Assembly (NCBI RefSeq): GCF_032854445.1
Contig: NC_088302.1
Span: 19,587,338-19,651,337 of the forward strand
Direction: 5' to 3'
DNA length: 64,000 nucleotides
Origin: Liolophura sinensis
Lineage: Eukaryota > Mollusca > Polyplacophora > Chitonida > Chitonidae
A program made the translations under genes and the position numbers. This document shows, in pieces, positions 33,901-44,673 of the stretch. Every line of letters starts with the position of its first letter. The first letter of the stretch is position 1. Below the pieces are notes generated by a model, which searched no databases, was not told the DNA's origin, and was given only the letters and a program-made list of their open reading frames with translations.

Positions 33901-36900
33901 ACTTCAGCCTGTCACAGGTCGAGCCACTGGCGATCGAAGTCAAATGCTACATGTATATGATTCGAATGCAATTCAGTTTTTGTCCAAAAATTTGAGTATT
34001 TGTAGAAAAACACAGAATTTTTTTTCCCTCCCAGTATTCAGTTTTCAACTAAATTTTACTGCCGAATACCTGAGTCTAAAATCGATGTATATGACTCTCT
34101 GGTAGTAAGACAATGCTGATTTTCTCCCAATCAGAGCTACAAATTACTCAGCAAATTCTGAGAAAGTCAAACAGGACGACTTTGTGTTCTGCAACCCTAT
34201 ATCCTTACCATACATACATGCATCTTAGCAGAGGTAATGATCTGGCTTAAACATGTATATGCAGTGTGCATCTGGACTACAGGGACTACAATAAGCATGT
34301 ACAAGAGCCAAGTAATGGAACAGGTATACCTGAGCTTTTTGATTTAACAGAGCTGAGAAAGGCAGTTTTCTTTGGTCTTGTCCATGGTCATCTTTCAAAA
34401 AATCCCTCTCATTTCAAGGCACATATAAACACACCATTCATTCCATGTTATATGTACTGGTCCCTGGTATATCGCAACAAACTTTTTTTTCACTAAATGT
34501 TTCTTACTTCTTTCTAGTCAAACCCAGCTTAATTACCCTTGAACCAGCGCTCTAAGCTGGCTCAGTCAATAGACCAGCCAACACCCCAGTAATCTTATGT
34601 CGCTTATATTAGACATAATTCTCTTTGTCTAATAAGAGGCAAGGGCTTTAATGGAATGCACATGTACAGACATGTTTCAGCTTAGGGCTTAATGATTTGC
34701 ATTTCTTCTGGTCACCTGTACCAGTGCTGGATTTGCACCGACTGTAATTATTGTCAGTCTTCTCAATTATCTGCAATTTACACATCAGTATACTGTATGT
34801 TTATTTACAAAAACCCAAAAGAAATCCTAATTAATGCTTTTTTTTTTTTTGGTATACATTTAAAGAAACATGTAACAGACAATGAGAAATACATGGAGGA
34901 CTGTACTGGCCCTAAAACTTCACACGAAAAACATGCAAAATGGTCAGTAAAATACTTTTTGATGCTGAACCTCACAGTTTCCTAACAGGATATCATCTTA
35001 CTCTACCTTCTAATGAAATTTCAGAGTCAGGAAAAGTGAGTAACTTACTTGTGGTTGACAAGTCAAAATAAAGTGCATATACAACTATTGTATTTCCCCG
35101 TAAGTGTGGCCCGAAATATGCACTTTCAGAAATACAAAAAGGCCATAAAATGCTAATTTTGATGCCAACACTTTTCTGATAAGAAAAATAATCAAACTTA
35201 ACACCCTATAAGGTGGATGAATTAGTAAGAATCAAGCCAAATGTCTCTCCTGAAAAAAAGTTTAACTTTACTAGGTAAATACAGTATTCAGTGCAAGGTA
35301 AACCTCTGGTACATCAAGATATACATGTATCTACATTAAACATGGACATTTTTAAGAATTTTACTCCTGCAAATCTATGCCACCATAGTGGTCATCAAGA
35401 CTGCCATAAATCTATATATCCAGAACTACAGACAATCAATCATTTGCTTTAATTGCTGGTCAGCTCTGATCTTAATACTGACTGGATAAGCTATATGGAG
35501 TGGTCACTGGAGCCCTACAAAGGAGGCATAGCTACCACTAAGTGGGGCCCCTAATTCTAACAAATATCATGTTGCACACAGGAAGGTTGGGCAGGGAATG
35601 TTAAATAGCTCAAAGCCATCTTTGCCTTTAGCCAAGTCTGATTCTGAATCCCTTAGCTGCTAGCATGCCTGGTAAGCCCCAGGGTAAGGCTAAACATAAG
35701 AACATCTTTGCTGGAGGTAATCTGACACATCCACCTATGTATACATGTACATGTATGAGGGGCATACCTGAACTCTTAAAAAGGGCCCCGTTGGAAACTA
35801 ACTTGATTATTAGAATTTACTATACTGTGGTTTGATTAGGGGGTGGAGGTGGTGGTTGGGGCTTGTACGGCGATGAGGAAAGGGGGGTCTAAAATATGTT
35901 TCAGCAGCAGAGTTAAATGAAGAAAACTACAGTCATAAGTCATGGTAGGCACTGTAGCCATGAAAGATAATAAATTTAATGTATCTAAGTGTCCATATGA
36001 CCTGGATATTTTATTTCTGACCAAATGTAATACACCTCAGTGTTCTTTCTTTTTAATACAAATTAAAATACATGTAATCAAAAAACATCTTCCTAGATCA
36101 TAAACAACATGTGCCATAGACTACTACGTCTAATTTCACTGCGTTCATTTATCACGGTCGCAACAAAGAACATGCATGTGACATTATCACCCTTGCATGG
36201 CTGTCATCTGGAAGCGCCTATATGATGTAGTACTGCAGGTAAACAACAAAGTCATGTTAGTCATGTCAACCATATACAGCATACATGTATGCAGACTTCA
36301 GCCAGGGGAAAATTTTAACACCCCACTATTAAATAAACCAAACTAGATCAAATGCACCTTCTCTTCTTTTCATACATTAATGTACTGGTACAACATATTC
36401 AGTGTGTCCACAAGAACAGGCTGCTATTGCAAGCTCCACATCAAGCAAAAATGAGATCCTTAACTTATTTGCTTCAAAATCAATACAGATGATCACAAGG
36501 AGTCCAAGCCAGTCTGGCAGAATGCCCAAAACATGCCCATGCACAAAACACCATCACTTAGAACAAACTAGATTTCTTGACAACATACTTTTTCACGTAA
36601 ACACTTAAGTTGGTGGCAAAAGACAGAGTTTAACACCTTAGCATTTTACCATTAGCAGTTGTATGAACAAAGAAGTTACAATTCATGCCGGTTGAACTGT
36701 AACGATACATGTAAGTAGTTGACCATGACTATACTATACACTGAAGGGACACTTTTATGCAAATAGTAAAGAAATGAATACATACTTGGCACACTGTATT
36801 TAAAGACTGTACAGTGTGCTGGTTCATATTTCAAAAGTGCTAAACTGATAGGCAGCAATTAAAGCTTTCTTCTCTTGCTGCCACTGAACTATTTTTTTTT

Positions 36901-39900
36901 AACTTTACCATGTGTAACTCTAAATGTATTTTCCTGTATTATTTAAGTACTTGGGGTTCTATTTCTGAATACATCTTTATATTTTTCAGTCCATACCATT
37001 TCAAAATAATATTTGTGACTTTAAAGGAAAGGAACCCGACAGGATTAACATACTTTTGTTTTATGGGAGTCATAGCCAGAATTGGAGATCTGTTGAAAGC
37101 AAATCCCTAATAACAGCTGTATATCGTGTACACTAATTTTTTTTTACAGCCATATTTAATTTGTATCCATGAAATTTCATCTCCTGTCTTGCTTTCCATG
37201 ACCTAGTGATACAAACATATCACCAGGAAAGTAAAACTAATTGGGACCAGAAAAGTTGTTAACTAAATAATATTATACTGAGTGAGTGAGTGAGTGCTTG
37301 GGGTTTAACGTCGTACTCAACAATTTTTCAGTCATATGACGACGAAGGAATCATTAGGGTGCATGCACGTGTAATGTGCCTCCTTGTTGCAGGACGGATT
37401 TCCACCGCTCTTTTATTTAGTGCTGCATCACTGAGACGACTTACCGAAGGCAAGTAAGCCGCCCCGCCCGAGCCATTATACTGATACGGGTCAACCAGTC
37501 ATTGCACTAACCCCTGCATGCTGAACGCCAAGCGAGGAAGTTACAACTTCCTCTTTTAAAGTCTTAGGTGTGACTCGACCAAGGATTGATCCTGGATCTA
37601 CCGGCCCCGAAGCGGAAATATTATACTGACATAGGGCATGTATGACTGAGGCTTGCTTACACTGTAATGTCACTTCCATCATCATTAGTCACATAATTCA
37701 TCACTGAGCACTGATTCACAGCAGCATCATTCATGTGCAGGACACCAGTAAGGACACCAAATTCAGTCAAACAATGTGAACATTAAGCCAACCAGTCTTT
37801 GTACTTTCCTGTAGACTATAGTATAAGGTGCTGAGTACTAACTAAGCAAAGATGCCCCAACAGGAATTTTTATAGTATGAATCAGCTTATTACTGAACCA
37901 GGCACTCCCTGTACTAGCCAGATCAGGGTCTCATCCAACCATTCTAAGGACTGATTGGGCCAGCTGTTCCATTTCCCTCCCTTTGCAAAATCTGAAGCTC
38001 AGGGTCAAAACATCAGCACAGGAATTTAACCTAGGCCTTCACTGAAGGATATTATCAGTTAGGTTGGGTTTTCCCTGTCGACTGTCATCACAAAATTATG
38101 ACTTTAAAGTTCATGTATTTTTGCTGGGTTTGTTTTATTGGTTAATCTGGGAAATTATAGTTTTGTCTTGAAAACATTTTTTTGATTTTTACTTTCAAAT
38201 TTCTTACCTTCTTCCCTATCTGCCCATGTTAATTACCTCTTATGTTAGAGGGAGCTTCATGGAACAGCCTGAGACTATGACCGGACCGATACTCAGTGAG
38301 CACTATGAAGACTAAGAATATATGTACGTACCCTTAAGGTTTTATTTATTTATTTATTTGATTGGTGTTTTACGCCGTACTCAAGAATATTTCACTTGAC
38401 ATATGACGGCGGCCAGCATTATGGCGGGTGGAAACTGGGCACAGCCCGGGGGAAACCCACAACCATCCGCAGGTTGCTGGAAGACCTTCCCACGTACGGC
38501 CAGAGAGGAAGCGGGCATGAGCTGGACTTGAACTCACAGCGACCGCATTGGTGAGAGACTCCTGGATCATTACGCTAACCAACTGAGCCGCGGAGGCCCC
38601 CCACTCAAGGTTTTATGTCGTACTGAATATGACATTATCATTAGGTATGTACACATACACCAAGTCTTCTTATGGCAGGGCAAGTCCATGTCGCCATAGT
38701 GTTGCTGTCACTGAAGTATCATGCTGATGACACCAGACGTGACATACGACAGCCACATTATAGTGACACCAGGCCAACCAATCCTGTTTCCGTCCTCTAA
38801 CCTTGCAGTGCTGAGTGCCAAGCTAGGCAGCTACCAGTACCATTTTTAAAAGCCTTTGGCATGACCTGACCAGAGATTGATCCCTGGTCTTCCAACTTAT
38901 TATTCGGTACAACTTTAATCACCAAAGGAGAGTTACCCATGAGTGACCATGACCACTGTCGTTTTAGTAATGCCTACAGCCTTTACTAGCATACAAACAT
39001 GGAGGTAAAAATATGTCTAAATAAAACTGAAGTTAATCAAAATATATGTACAGTGACATAGTCCAAAGCTCTTTTTGCTGAAGTTCACAATTTTGTACAT
39101 ACATGTGTGCAGCGCAGATATATCTGGTGTCTAACATAGTATAATTTCCTGATTATTATTAGGCATGGTCCTCAGAATATTGTCCCATTTTTGTCCATTT
39201 GCCTATAAATCTTTCCAAGTTGTCTTTCATCCCACGGTCTGCTAGCCACTTTGGAGGTGAATGAATTGCCCATATGTATGCTGTCTCAAATATTTCAGCT
39301 ATTACCAGTGTTATTCTAATACAAAGGCAAAGGGACTACAATCCAGACCAAAACTAACACCAAACTTAAAACGCCTACATCTCTGAACAACTAATATTTA
39401 TTAATTTATGGTGGGAAGAAAACGGACAGATCTTGGGGGAGACCCACAACCATCCGCTGGTTGCTCACAGACCCTCCCATATACGGCTGAAGAACTAATA
39501 TGGTAGCACTGACAGACATGTACATGTGTAAGAAATACGCATAATATGTTGGTATACATACCTAGGGAACGCATCAAAGAACCATGTACGTTTCGTCTCT
39601 GGGAAGGCTACTCTCATCCCAGACATAAGAGGAGAATGTAGAATGACAGCTCCCACCTCAAATCTTGATGCCAGATCAACTGTGGGCACTGTGCCGATAC
39701 TTTGGCCATAAAGAATTACATTTTGTGGGCTTATCCCATAGCGGGTCCGCAATGCTTGCCACGCAGCATCTATATCTGAATAGAGGTTTTTCTCTGAAGC
39801 ACGACCTGAGCTTGTGCCATAACCTGAGTAGTCAAAACTGAATATGTTACAGTTGATTCTTGAGCCAAGGCCGATATAAAAACTTGACATCTGTCCCAAA

Positions 39901-40208
39901 TCGACGGCATTACCATGACTGAACAGAATCGTATATCGTGCATTTGGGCAACAGCGTACAAACATACATGCTATTCGGTTCCCTCTGGACGTTCTCGTCA
40001 TAAACACTTCTATAACGTCCAATTCGCGCTGTGTGTACTGCCATTCAGCTTTCTCTGTCAGATGCAAGCTGTACCTTGATGCTGTTTCATCCGATATGAA
40101 CGAATAGGTTGGCTCAGGTGGTAGAAATGCCAGCTTGGCTGCGATCCGAGACGGACATGGCGGGCAGCAAAACAGACAACAGAGCTCGCTGAACGACAAA
40201 CCATTCAT
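28000..40208 (-). CDS. ABHD17: ABHD17 depalmitoylase (alpha/beta hydrolase 17)
   Basis: Serine hydrolase that removes palmitate from membrane proteins such as N-Ras and PSD-95, itself held on membranes by N-terminal palmitoylation. Two coding exons: 40208-39562 and 28219-28000, joined in phase 2 (AG + C = Ser) across an 11.3 kb intron. The predicted protein is 288 aa, the same length as human ABHD17B. Visible features: an N-terminal Cys cluster (residues 10-18, CCLFCCPPC), oxyanion-hole motif SHGNA near 97-101, nucleophile in GQSIGT (Ser170), and the putative acid and base in HGTEDEV (Asp235) and GAGHND (His264). Intact by every criterion visible. The paralogue (A, B or C) cannot be assigned; invertebrates often have one gene. 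Head-to-head with the C9orf85 homolog, 438 bp apart. Confidence 0.96.
28504..28728 (-). mobile_element. MITE family C copy
   Basis: Bounded by TACCCTAATTCTTTTAAAAA and the complementary TTTGGG...TAGGGTA end (terminal inverted repeats of about 28 bp, imperfect). The interior (AAAGGCTGGTAAAGAAATG on minus) matches 45808-46015. An apparent shared peptide [11 protein letters not shown] between the two copies comes from this DNA repeat, not from a gene. Confidence 0.7.
29287..29306 (+). repeat. 20-bp poly(G) tract
   Basis: Uninterrupted run of 20 G on the plus strand, flanked by GAGGGT and AGGG. Candidate G-quadruplex. On the ABHD17 transcript it is a C-run inside the intron, 50 bp from the 86-bp array. 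Confidence 0.8.
29333..29935. repeat. 86-bp minisatellite, 7 units
   Basis: The block GAGGATTGTTCAT recurs at 29337, 29424, 29503, 29589, 29675, 29761 and 29847; most intervals are 86 bp. Units contain CCTGTGACAAGATCAATAA and CACTGTTAGCTCTAGTAGG. Intronic in ABHD17. Confidence 0.95.
29936..31714. other. ABHD17 intron, no clear features
   Basis: Unique sequence. The overlapping open frames at 30528-30813 on both strands show no family resemblance and no splice context. I see nothing else. Confidence 0.4.
31715..32055 (-). mobile_element. SINE2, most complete copy
   Basis: Reads on minus from a tRNA-like head (GGCTTCGGCCAAGTGGTTAA, box A-like; box B region degraded) through AATTTGTAGAATGGCCTTCT, CCTTGGTGACAATAAGATC and ATATGGTGTGAATATCTG to a TTAAATCATCAAATAAATAA tail. 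The tail resembles that of SINE1, so the two may share a mobilising LINE. Confidence 0.65.
32056..34900. other. ABHD17 intron, no clear features
   Basis: Unique AT-rich sequence with short T-tracts. It includes a pair of similar short blocks (ATGTTCAGTTGTTGGTTGTT near 32509 and 32721) suggesting an old local duplication. No exon or RNA gene recognised. Confidence 0.4.
34905..35045 (+). mobile_element. MITE family R1, old copy
   Basis: CCTAAAACTTCAC, TTGATGCTGAACCTCACAGT, GATATCATCTTACTCTACCT and TTTCAGAGTCAGGAAAAGTG align with the 17545 copy, considerably decayed. Confidence 0.5.
35046..37269. other. ABHD17 intron, no clear features
   Basis: Unique sequence apart from a possible R1 remnant near 35095-35180. 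No coding signal. Confidence 0.4.
37270..37625. mobile_element. SINE3-like element, best copy
   Basis: GAGTGAGTGAGTGCTTGGGG start, TCATATGACGACGAAGGAAT, AATGTGCCTCCTTGTTGCAG, TGAGACGACTTACCGAAGGC, GGTCAACCAGTC, TGAACGCCAAGCGAGGAAGT and a TGACTCGACCAAGGATTGAT block. It looks like the highly conserved MetaSINE-type element I associate with bivalves and gastropods; the family name is from memory and unverified. Two related copies lie at 2281 and 38602. Confidence 0.65.
38334..38615 (-). mobile_element. SINE1 full length, inserted at a SINE3
   Basis: A complete SINE1 (about 38341-38601) runs from inverted tail to GAGCCGCGGAGGCCCC, with a small deletion in the head. AAGGTTTTAT is duplicated on both sides (about 38336 and 38606). 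The right-hand copy runs straight into SINE3 sequence. Confidence 0.85.
38602..38905. mobile_element. SINE3-like element interrupted by SINE1
   Basis: TATGTCGTACTGAATATGAC, ATCATTAGGTATGTACACA, CTTCTTATGGCAGG, CACTGAAGTATCATGCTGAT, AACCAATCCTGTTTCCG and GACCTGACCAGAGATTGATC track the element at 37270 and the one at 2281. Confidence 0.6.
39400..39490 (-). mobile_element. SINE1 internal fragment
   Basis: TTTATGGTGGGAAGAAAACG, GACCCACAACCATCCGCTGG and CAGACCCTCCCATATACGGC, about 70 bp from the ABHD17 exon 1 donor. No tail and no head. Confidence 0.7.
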
Positions 40209-40646
40209 CCCTATCTTTGGTGATATTCTCCCTGACCCCCGAGATGATTAAATGGGTAAACCTAACAATGAATGATCAAGGATAATCACCGCTCTTTGTC
40301 TGTCAAATTTCAACTTCACCAGACTGTAAAATAAACTCTGAGGATGACGTCACGGGTTCGAGGAAGTGAAAGTCTTCCGCACTGCAAGAATGTCACGCGC
40401 TGATTAGTGGATACTTTAGCAAAGTAATTATTGATTTAAGTCTCCTAAACGTAATATTTTTTCTTGGAATAACCAGTAGTGCTGTCTTCATTTAAATGAA
40501 TCATATTGTTTTCAAGTATCTTGGACGTCATTTCCGGTCATTGCACCACGTGAGTTGTAAAGTCTGTTTATTTGTGTCTCACGACCACGTTTTGACAGCT
40601 GCAGATTTAATATTTCTCCCTTTTTTTGGATAGTGATAAGCAAGCC
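40209..40646. promoter_or_regulatory. Divergent promoter of ABHD17 and C9orf85 homolog
   Basis: 438 bp between the two start codons. It contains a perfect palindromic CRE TGACGTCA at 40345-40352, a second CRE-like GACGTCA at about 40524-40530 beside an ETS-like TTCCGG, and an E-box CACGTG at 40547-40552. No TATA box. The motifs are seen directly; their function is inferred. Confidence 0.6.
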
Positions 40647-43600
40647 ATGAGTACCCAGAGAGGCAACAATAACAAAACACGCAGGCAGAAACATCAAAAC
40701 AAGACTGCCTTCAAAAACAATCTCCATGACACGAGCGGAAAGACGAAGAAGATCAACAGCGTGGTGGTGGCGGGTGTTTGTCAGCACTGTAAAGATATCA
40801 TCGACTGGAAAATCAAATACAAGAAGTATAAGTTATTGTCGCAACCTAGGACATGGTAAGATTTTAGTAGTTTAGTTTTTATAGGCCTGTATTACGTGTG
40901 GTATTATATTATGGAGTTGTATGTCCGCGTGTTCGTCGATCCGGCCGTCTGTAAAGTTTTTGGAACTTTCCTCCCACCATGATGCTGGCGAAATATGTAT
41001 AAGTGAAATATTTGTGAATACGGCCTAAAACACCAGTGAAATTAAAAAGAAAATAAAGAAAGTTTTTGGCCTTGCCAAGTAGCAAAGCGTGCACTTTCGA
41101 AAGCTAAACAGGTGCTCGATAGCCCAGGTAGACTAGGCTTGTGTACGAAACATAGAGCTTAGCTTCGCATATGTAGGGCCTATGAGGGACGCAAGTACAC
41201 TGGAGTTTCGCGTTGGGCGCTCGCATATATACCAGAAGTTGGGATTAGAACCTTAGAGAAACACAGCCTTGATGCATGAATGTTGGGTGAATAAAGCATT
41301 TTTCTAACCCCAACTTCCAGTATATGCGTGAGCGCCCCCATGCGGAACTCCCATGAACTCGTGTCCCTGGCCAAGCTACATTTTGAACATAGGCCCAGTC
41401 TAGCTGAGCTATGGCACCCCGTTTTGCTTTCAAACTGTTTTCTCTGAATGAAATTGTCTGTGTGGAAGTCTGTATAAGGGAAGCTGGGCTATACGTTTCG
41501 TATGTAGGCCTCGTTTAGCTGAACCAGGGGCGCCAGTGTGAAATAGGATTTCAATCTCATATGTTTTGTTTCGTGATGTGAGACATGTTGCATGTTTCTG
41601 TTTCTTCTACGATGTATTTGATATAGGCACTGATGTCCCGCTATAGGGCTTATAATTGGGCTCTTAGTGCAGAGTCACTGAAATGATGTACATCCCACTT
41701 TGTACTTTTGATGGCATCCCATTTTGCATAGGCATCATCTGCTCATACTGGACTGGTGGAGTATTATGACCAAAGTGGAATCAGACAGCAAACCTTAAAC
41801 TGTGTCTCACCAAGTTCAATAGCTTCCTCCTAAATGATGTGCCACACAAGACTCAGCTGTGAGTTTTAAAGCAAAATGGCCCATTTTAAAAGATAGGATG
41901 TCAAAAGAGATAAAAAGTAAATTTCAAAATTATGTACCCAGGAAGAGAGTTTATTAATGTAAGCATACTGACATTTCAAAAGGAGCCAGTTTTGAGTTAA
42001 TGCCAAAGGGATGTAACTCTTACTGAGGGTTCAGGGAGATAACCTCTGAGGGACATACTCTAAGTTTATTTATATATGATGTTAGAACATGTCTTTCCTC
42101 AGAGAGGCAATGAAAAATATGTACATATGCTCTTTATTGACAGCATAAAATGTCTGCAGAAGACTGTGAAGCAGGCGTACTACACCATCTGTGTACCATG
42201 TGCACAGGCCCAGTCCATGTGTCAAAAGTGTGGGGAACAGAAAGACATTGTGCTGCAGTAAGTGTTCTGCTTAATAAGGGCAGTTGTATATAACAGTTAT
42301 CTTGTGCACATCATAATGAAATAAATGACAGTGTAATAACTGGTATTTGACATTTGCGGAAATCGCGGATGTGGTTTTGAGAATAGGGGTCACAGATTGT
42401 GAGAAGATCTCTAAACTTACACTGGATTACATGGATGATGGTTGCACCTTTTGATCTGTACATGTACTGATTTTAAAGCTCTGTCTGACAATGTATTTCA
42501 AAACTAAAATTCATTGGGTATTTTGTATACATAGAAGGAAATCAGCTCATGAGTGGCAATTACATTTGTATCAAACAAAAAATGCCGAGTAAAGTGACCC
42601 AGATTTTCGCAGTCCTGTTATACTTAGTCTCTAAATGGTGTGGATCTTTTTTTTTTTTTTATTTATGGATTTTATTTTCCAGTCATATGTCCGGTTATAA
42701 TAGCAGAGATTTCAATTTATTAGGCTTTTTTTTTTTAGAATTTGTTCACAAAAATAAATAATCAAATGTTTAAGGCATGAAGGTGGGTATATATAGATCA
42801 GACTTGTAAGTAATGTAAGGTCTCTCAGAATTGTGAAATTACCTCAACCTAATGAACCACAAAAAACATGTTATTTCTTATGTGTGTGTATGATTATTGT
42901 TTGGAATATGAACTTAATTATGCTGTGTGAAGAGCCTCTCAAGAACATTTTTCTTTTCCAGGCCATCATTATCAGCTTCGGATGAGGCGTCCAGAGATGC
43001 CATGTTACAGTTTGAATTAAAACAACTCACAGAAAGACAGAGGCGTAAGTCTCATGAAAGCTTGGATATAATGAAATGCTATAAAACAAATTGACCAGAA
43101 TATGAAAATACAACATGTAATCAGTTGCTTATTAGATGTGTGAGAAAAGTAAAAATAATAGTCTTTGTGTTAGCAGTCAATGTCATCAGTACCCTGAAGA
43201 GTTACCTCCCCTAATTCTCCATTACTACTTGTTCATTCTCCTCTGACACAACTCTCATCTTGCAGAGGCGTTGATGCATGCTGTTGCTGAAAAATCACTG
43301 AATGAACAAGAGAGTGAATTTGGACCAAATTTTACCAAATTTGTTGATAGAGATCGAGCTTTAAGTGTGGAGAATATTTATGGTCCACTTGTGGGCAATC
43401 AATTTGTTTACTTATTTATTTGATTGGTGGTTTACACCATTCACAAGAATATTTTACTTATATGACAGCGGCCAGCATTATGGTGGGAGAAAAGCGGGCA
43501 AAGCCCAGGGGAAACCCACAGTCAACCATAGTTTGCTGGAAGACCTTCCTATGTATGGCTGGAGGAGAAGCCAGCATGAGCTGAACACGATCAACGATGC

Positions 43601-44673
43601 GAGGTACATGCGTCACTGAAGTAGATTATATTTTGTTGAAAATGTAACGTCTGGTAGTCTTACAAGCTGCCTTTGTGTAAGTTATGTGAATGTTAATGAA
43701 AAGACTCGACTTTGACCAATGAAAACTCCTTTGTTCAGTGATCAGTGGCTAACATGGATGTCACTGTTCAGTTGTATAAGAAAACCAGGTATTTCTTTTG
43801 ACAGAGCTTTGGGTCAGTAGATTCAGATGGTTTGTCATGGAGAGAGTACTCTGGCAAAATTGTCCAACAAACTCAGGCTATTGAACAGAATGAGTCGTTA
43901 GTTAATACAACATAACAAAAGATTTCACTAAGAATCGGTTTTCCGGATTCTAAGAGTTCTAGAAATCTTAAGAAGGTATTTTGACGTGTGTTTGGAAGGT
44001 AGAATGATATCCTCCAGGAAACATGCGCATTTCAGCATTAGTAAAGATGTTCACCTCTAAAAATGCACCAATGTGGTTGACATGAGTTCACGTCCAGCTC
44101 ATACTGGCTTCTGATCCGGCTGTATGTGGGAAGGTCTGCCAGCAATCTGCAGATGGTGGTGGGTTTTCCCTGGGCACTGCCCGGTTTCCTCCCACCATAA
44201 TGCTGGCCGCAGTTGCATGAGTGAAATATTCTTGAGTACAGTGCAAAACACCAATCAAATAAATAAATGTATCAAATAAACAAAGAAATAAAAATGGTCT
44301 TTGTGGGACGAATTTTTAGGACAAACATAGTATATAATTGTTTCTGTTCATAGGCTCTTTCTTCCGGCTCCAGGCCTCAGGGAAGTTGACAAACAATGCT
44401 CTCGAGTCAGCGGTAGGAGAGCAAGACAACCATACAGAGAGTTCCCACAACAACAGTGATGATGAAGCTAGCCCCTCCCATGGTAATGGCTGTCATGGTG
44501 GAGGTGATGTTCATCATGCTCAGAGTGAAGAAAGTTCTGATGGAGACTTCTCTGATAGATGCCATGACGACAGCTTGTGCAACAGTGATGAAGACGGTTG
44601 TGATAATGTTTGTTCTTATAGCGTCTGTCCAGACGACAGTGGGAAGGACAGTACAAAGGCAGTGTTAAGATAA
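40647..44673 (+). CDS. C9orf85: C9orf85 homolog, CxxC-rich protein with acidic tail
   Basis: Homolog of the conserved eukaryotic protein of unknown function known in human as C9orf85. Exons: 40647-40855, 42144-42257, 42962-43044, 43266-about 43382, 44354-44673 (stop TAA). The N-terminus (KHQNKTAFKNN, KTKKIN) and four CxxC pairs (residues 45/48, 70/73, 86/89, 96/99) suggest a zinc-binding fold. The tail is rich in Ser, Asp and His. Exons 1-3 join cleanly (TG+C, CA+G). Exon 4 (from ALMHAVAEKSLNEQ) has no strong donor; G|GTCCAC at 43383 gives the phase needed by the last exon, and AGA|GTGAAT or TTAA|GTGTGG also fit. Without a donor, translation would stop in a SINE1 25 bp further on. Predicted about 280 aa, longer than the human protein. 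Candidate poly(A) signal at 44705-44710. Confidence 0.85.
40955..41064 (+). mobile_element. SINE1 3' fragment
   Basis: TTTCCTCCCACCATGATGCTGGC, a deletion, then GTATAAGTGAAATATTTGTG and AACACCAGTGAAATTAAAAA. In intron 1 of the C9orf85 homolog. Confidence 0.7.
41186..41367. repeat. Inverted repeat with about 65-bp arms
   Basis: Arm 41186-41250 (GGGACGCAAGTACACTGGAG ... CAGAAGTTGGGATTAGAA) is the imperfect reverse complement of 41302-41367 (TTCTAACCCCAACTTCCAGT ... CTCGTGTCCC), with a 51-bp loop. Weaker similarity extends outward about 20 bp. It is likely a fold-back element or MITE and could form an RNA hairpin in the C9orf85 pre-mRNA. Confidence 0.75.
41370..42143 (+). other. C9orf85 homolog intron 1, right part
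   Basis: Unique sequence up to the acceptor CTTTATTGACAG. No further feature recognised. Introns 2 (42258-42961) and 3 (43045-43265) are also unremarkable apart from T-tracts near 42648 and 42726. Confidence 0.4.
43408..43605 (-). mobile_element. SINE1 copy abutting C9orf85 exon 4
   Basis: Inverted tail (TACTTATTTATTTGATTGG), AAGAATATTTTACTTATATG, CGGCCAGCATTATGGTGGGA and AGCCAGCATGAGCTG, truncated before the tRNA head. It begins within about 25 bp of the last plausible exon-4 codon, and its tail supplies an in-frame TGA if the exon is not spliced. Confidence 0.8.
43930..44335 (-). mobile_element. MITE R1 split by a SINE1 insertion
   Basis: R1 sequence 43930-44065 (GATTCTAAGAGTTCTAGAAA, GGTATTTTGACGTGTG, ATGATATCCTCC, CACCTCTAAAAATGCACC) resumes at about 44288 (ATGGTCTTTGTGGGACGAAT, TTTTAGGACA), with SINE1 between. 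The join restores the R1 order seen at 3449-3650. Confidence 0.75.
44066..44287 (+). mobile_element. SINE1 inside MITE R1
   Basis: Starts around the box B region (GAGTTCACGTCCAGCTCATA) and runs through GGTGGTGGGTTTTCCCTGG, CCACCATAATGCTGGCCGC and GAAATATTCTTGAGTACAG to the CAATCAAATAAATAAATG tail. It must post-date the R1 element it interrupts. Confidence 0.85.
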
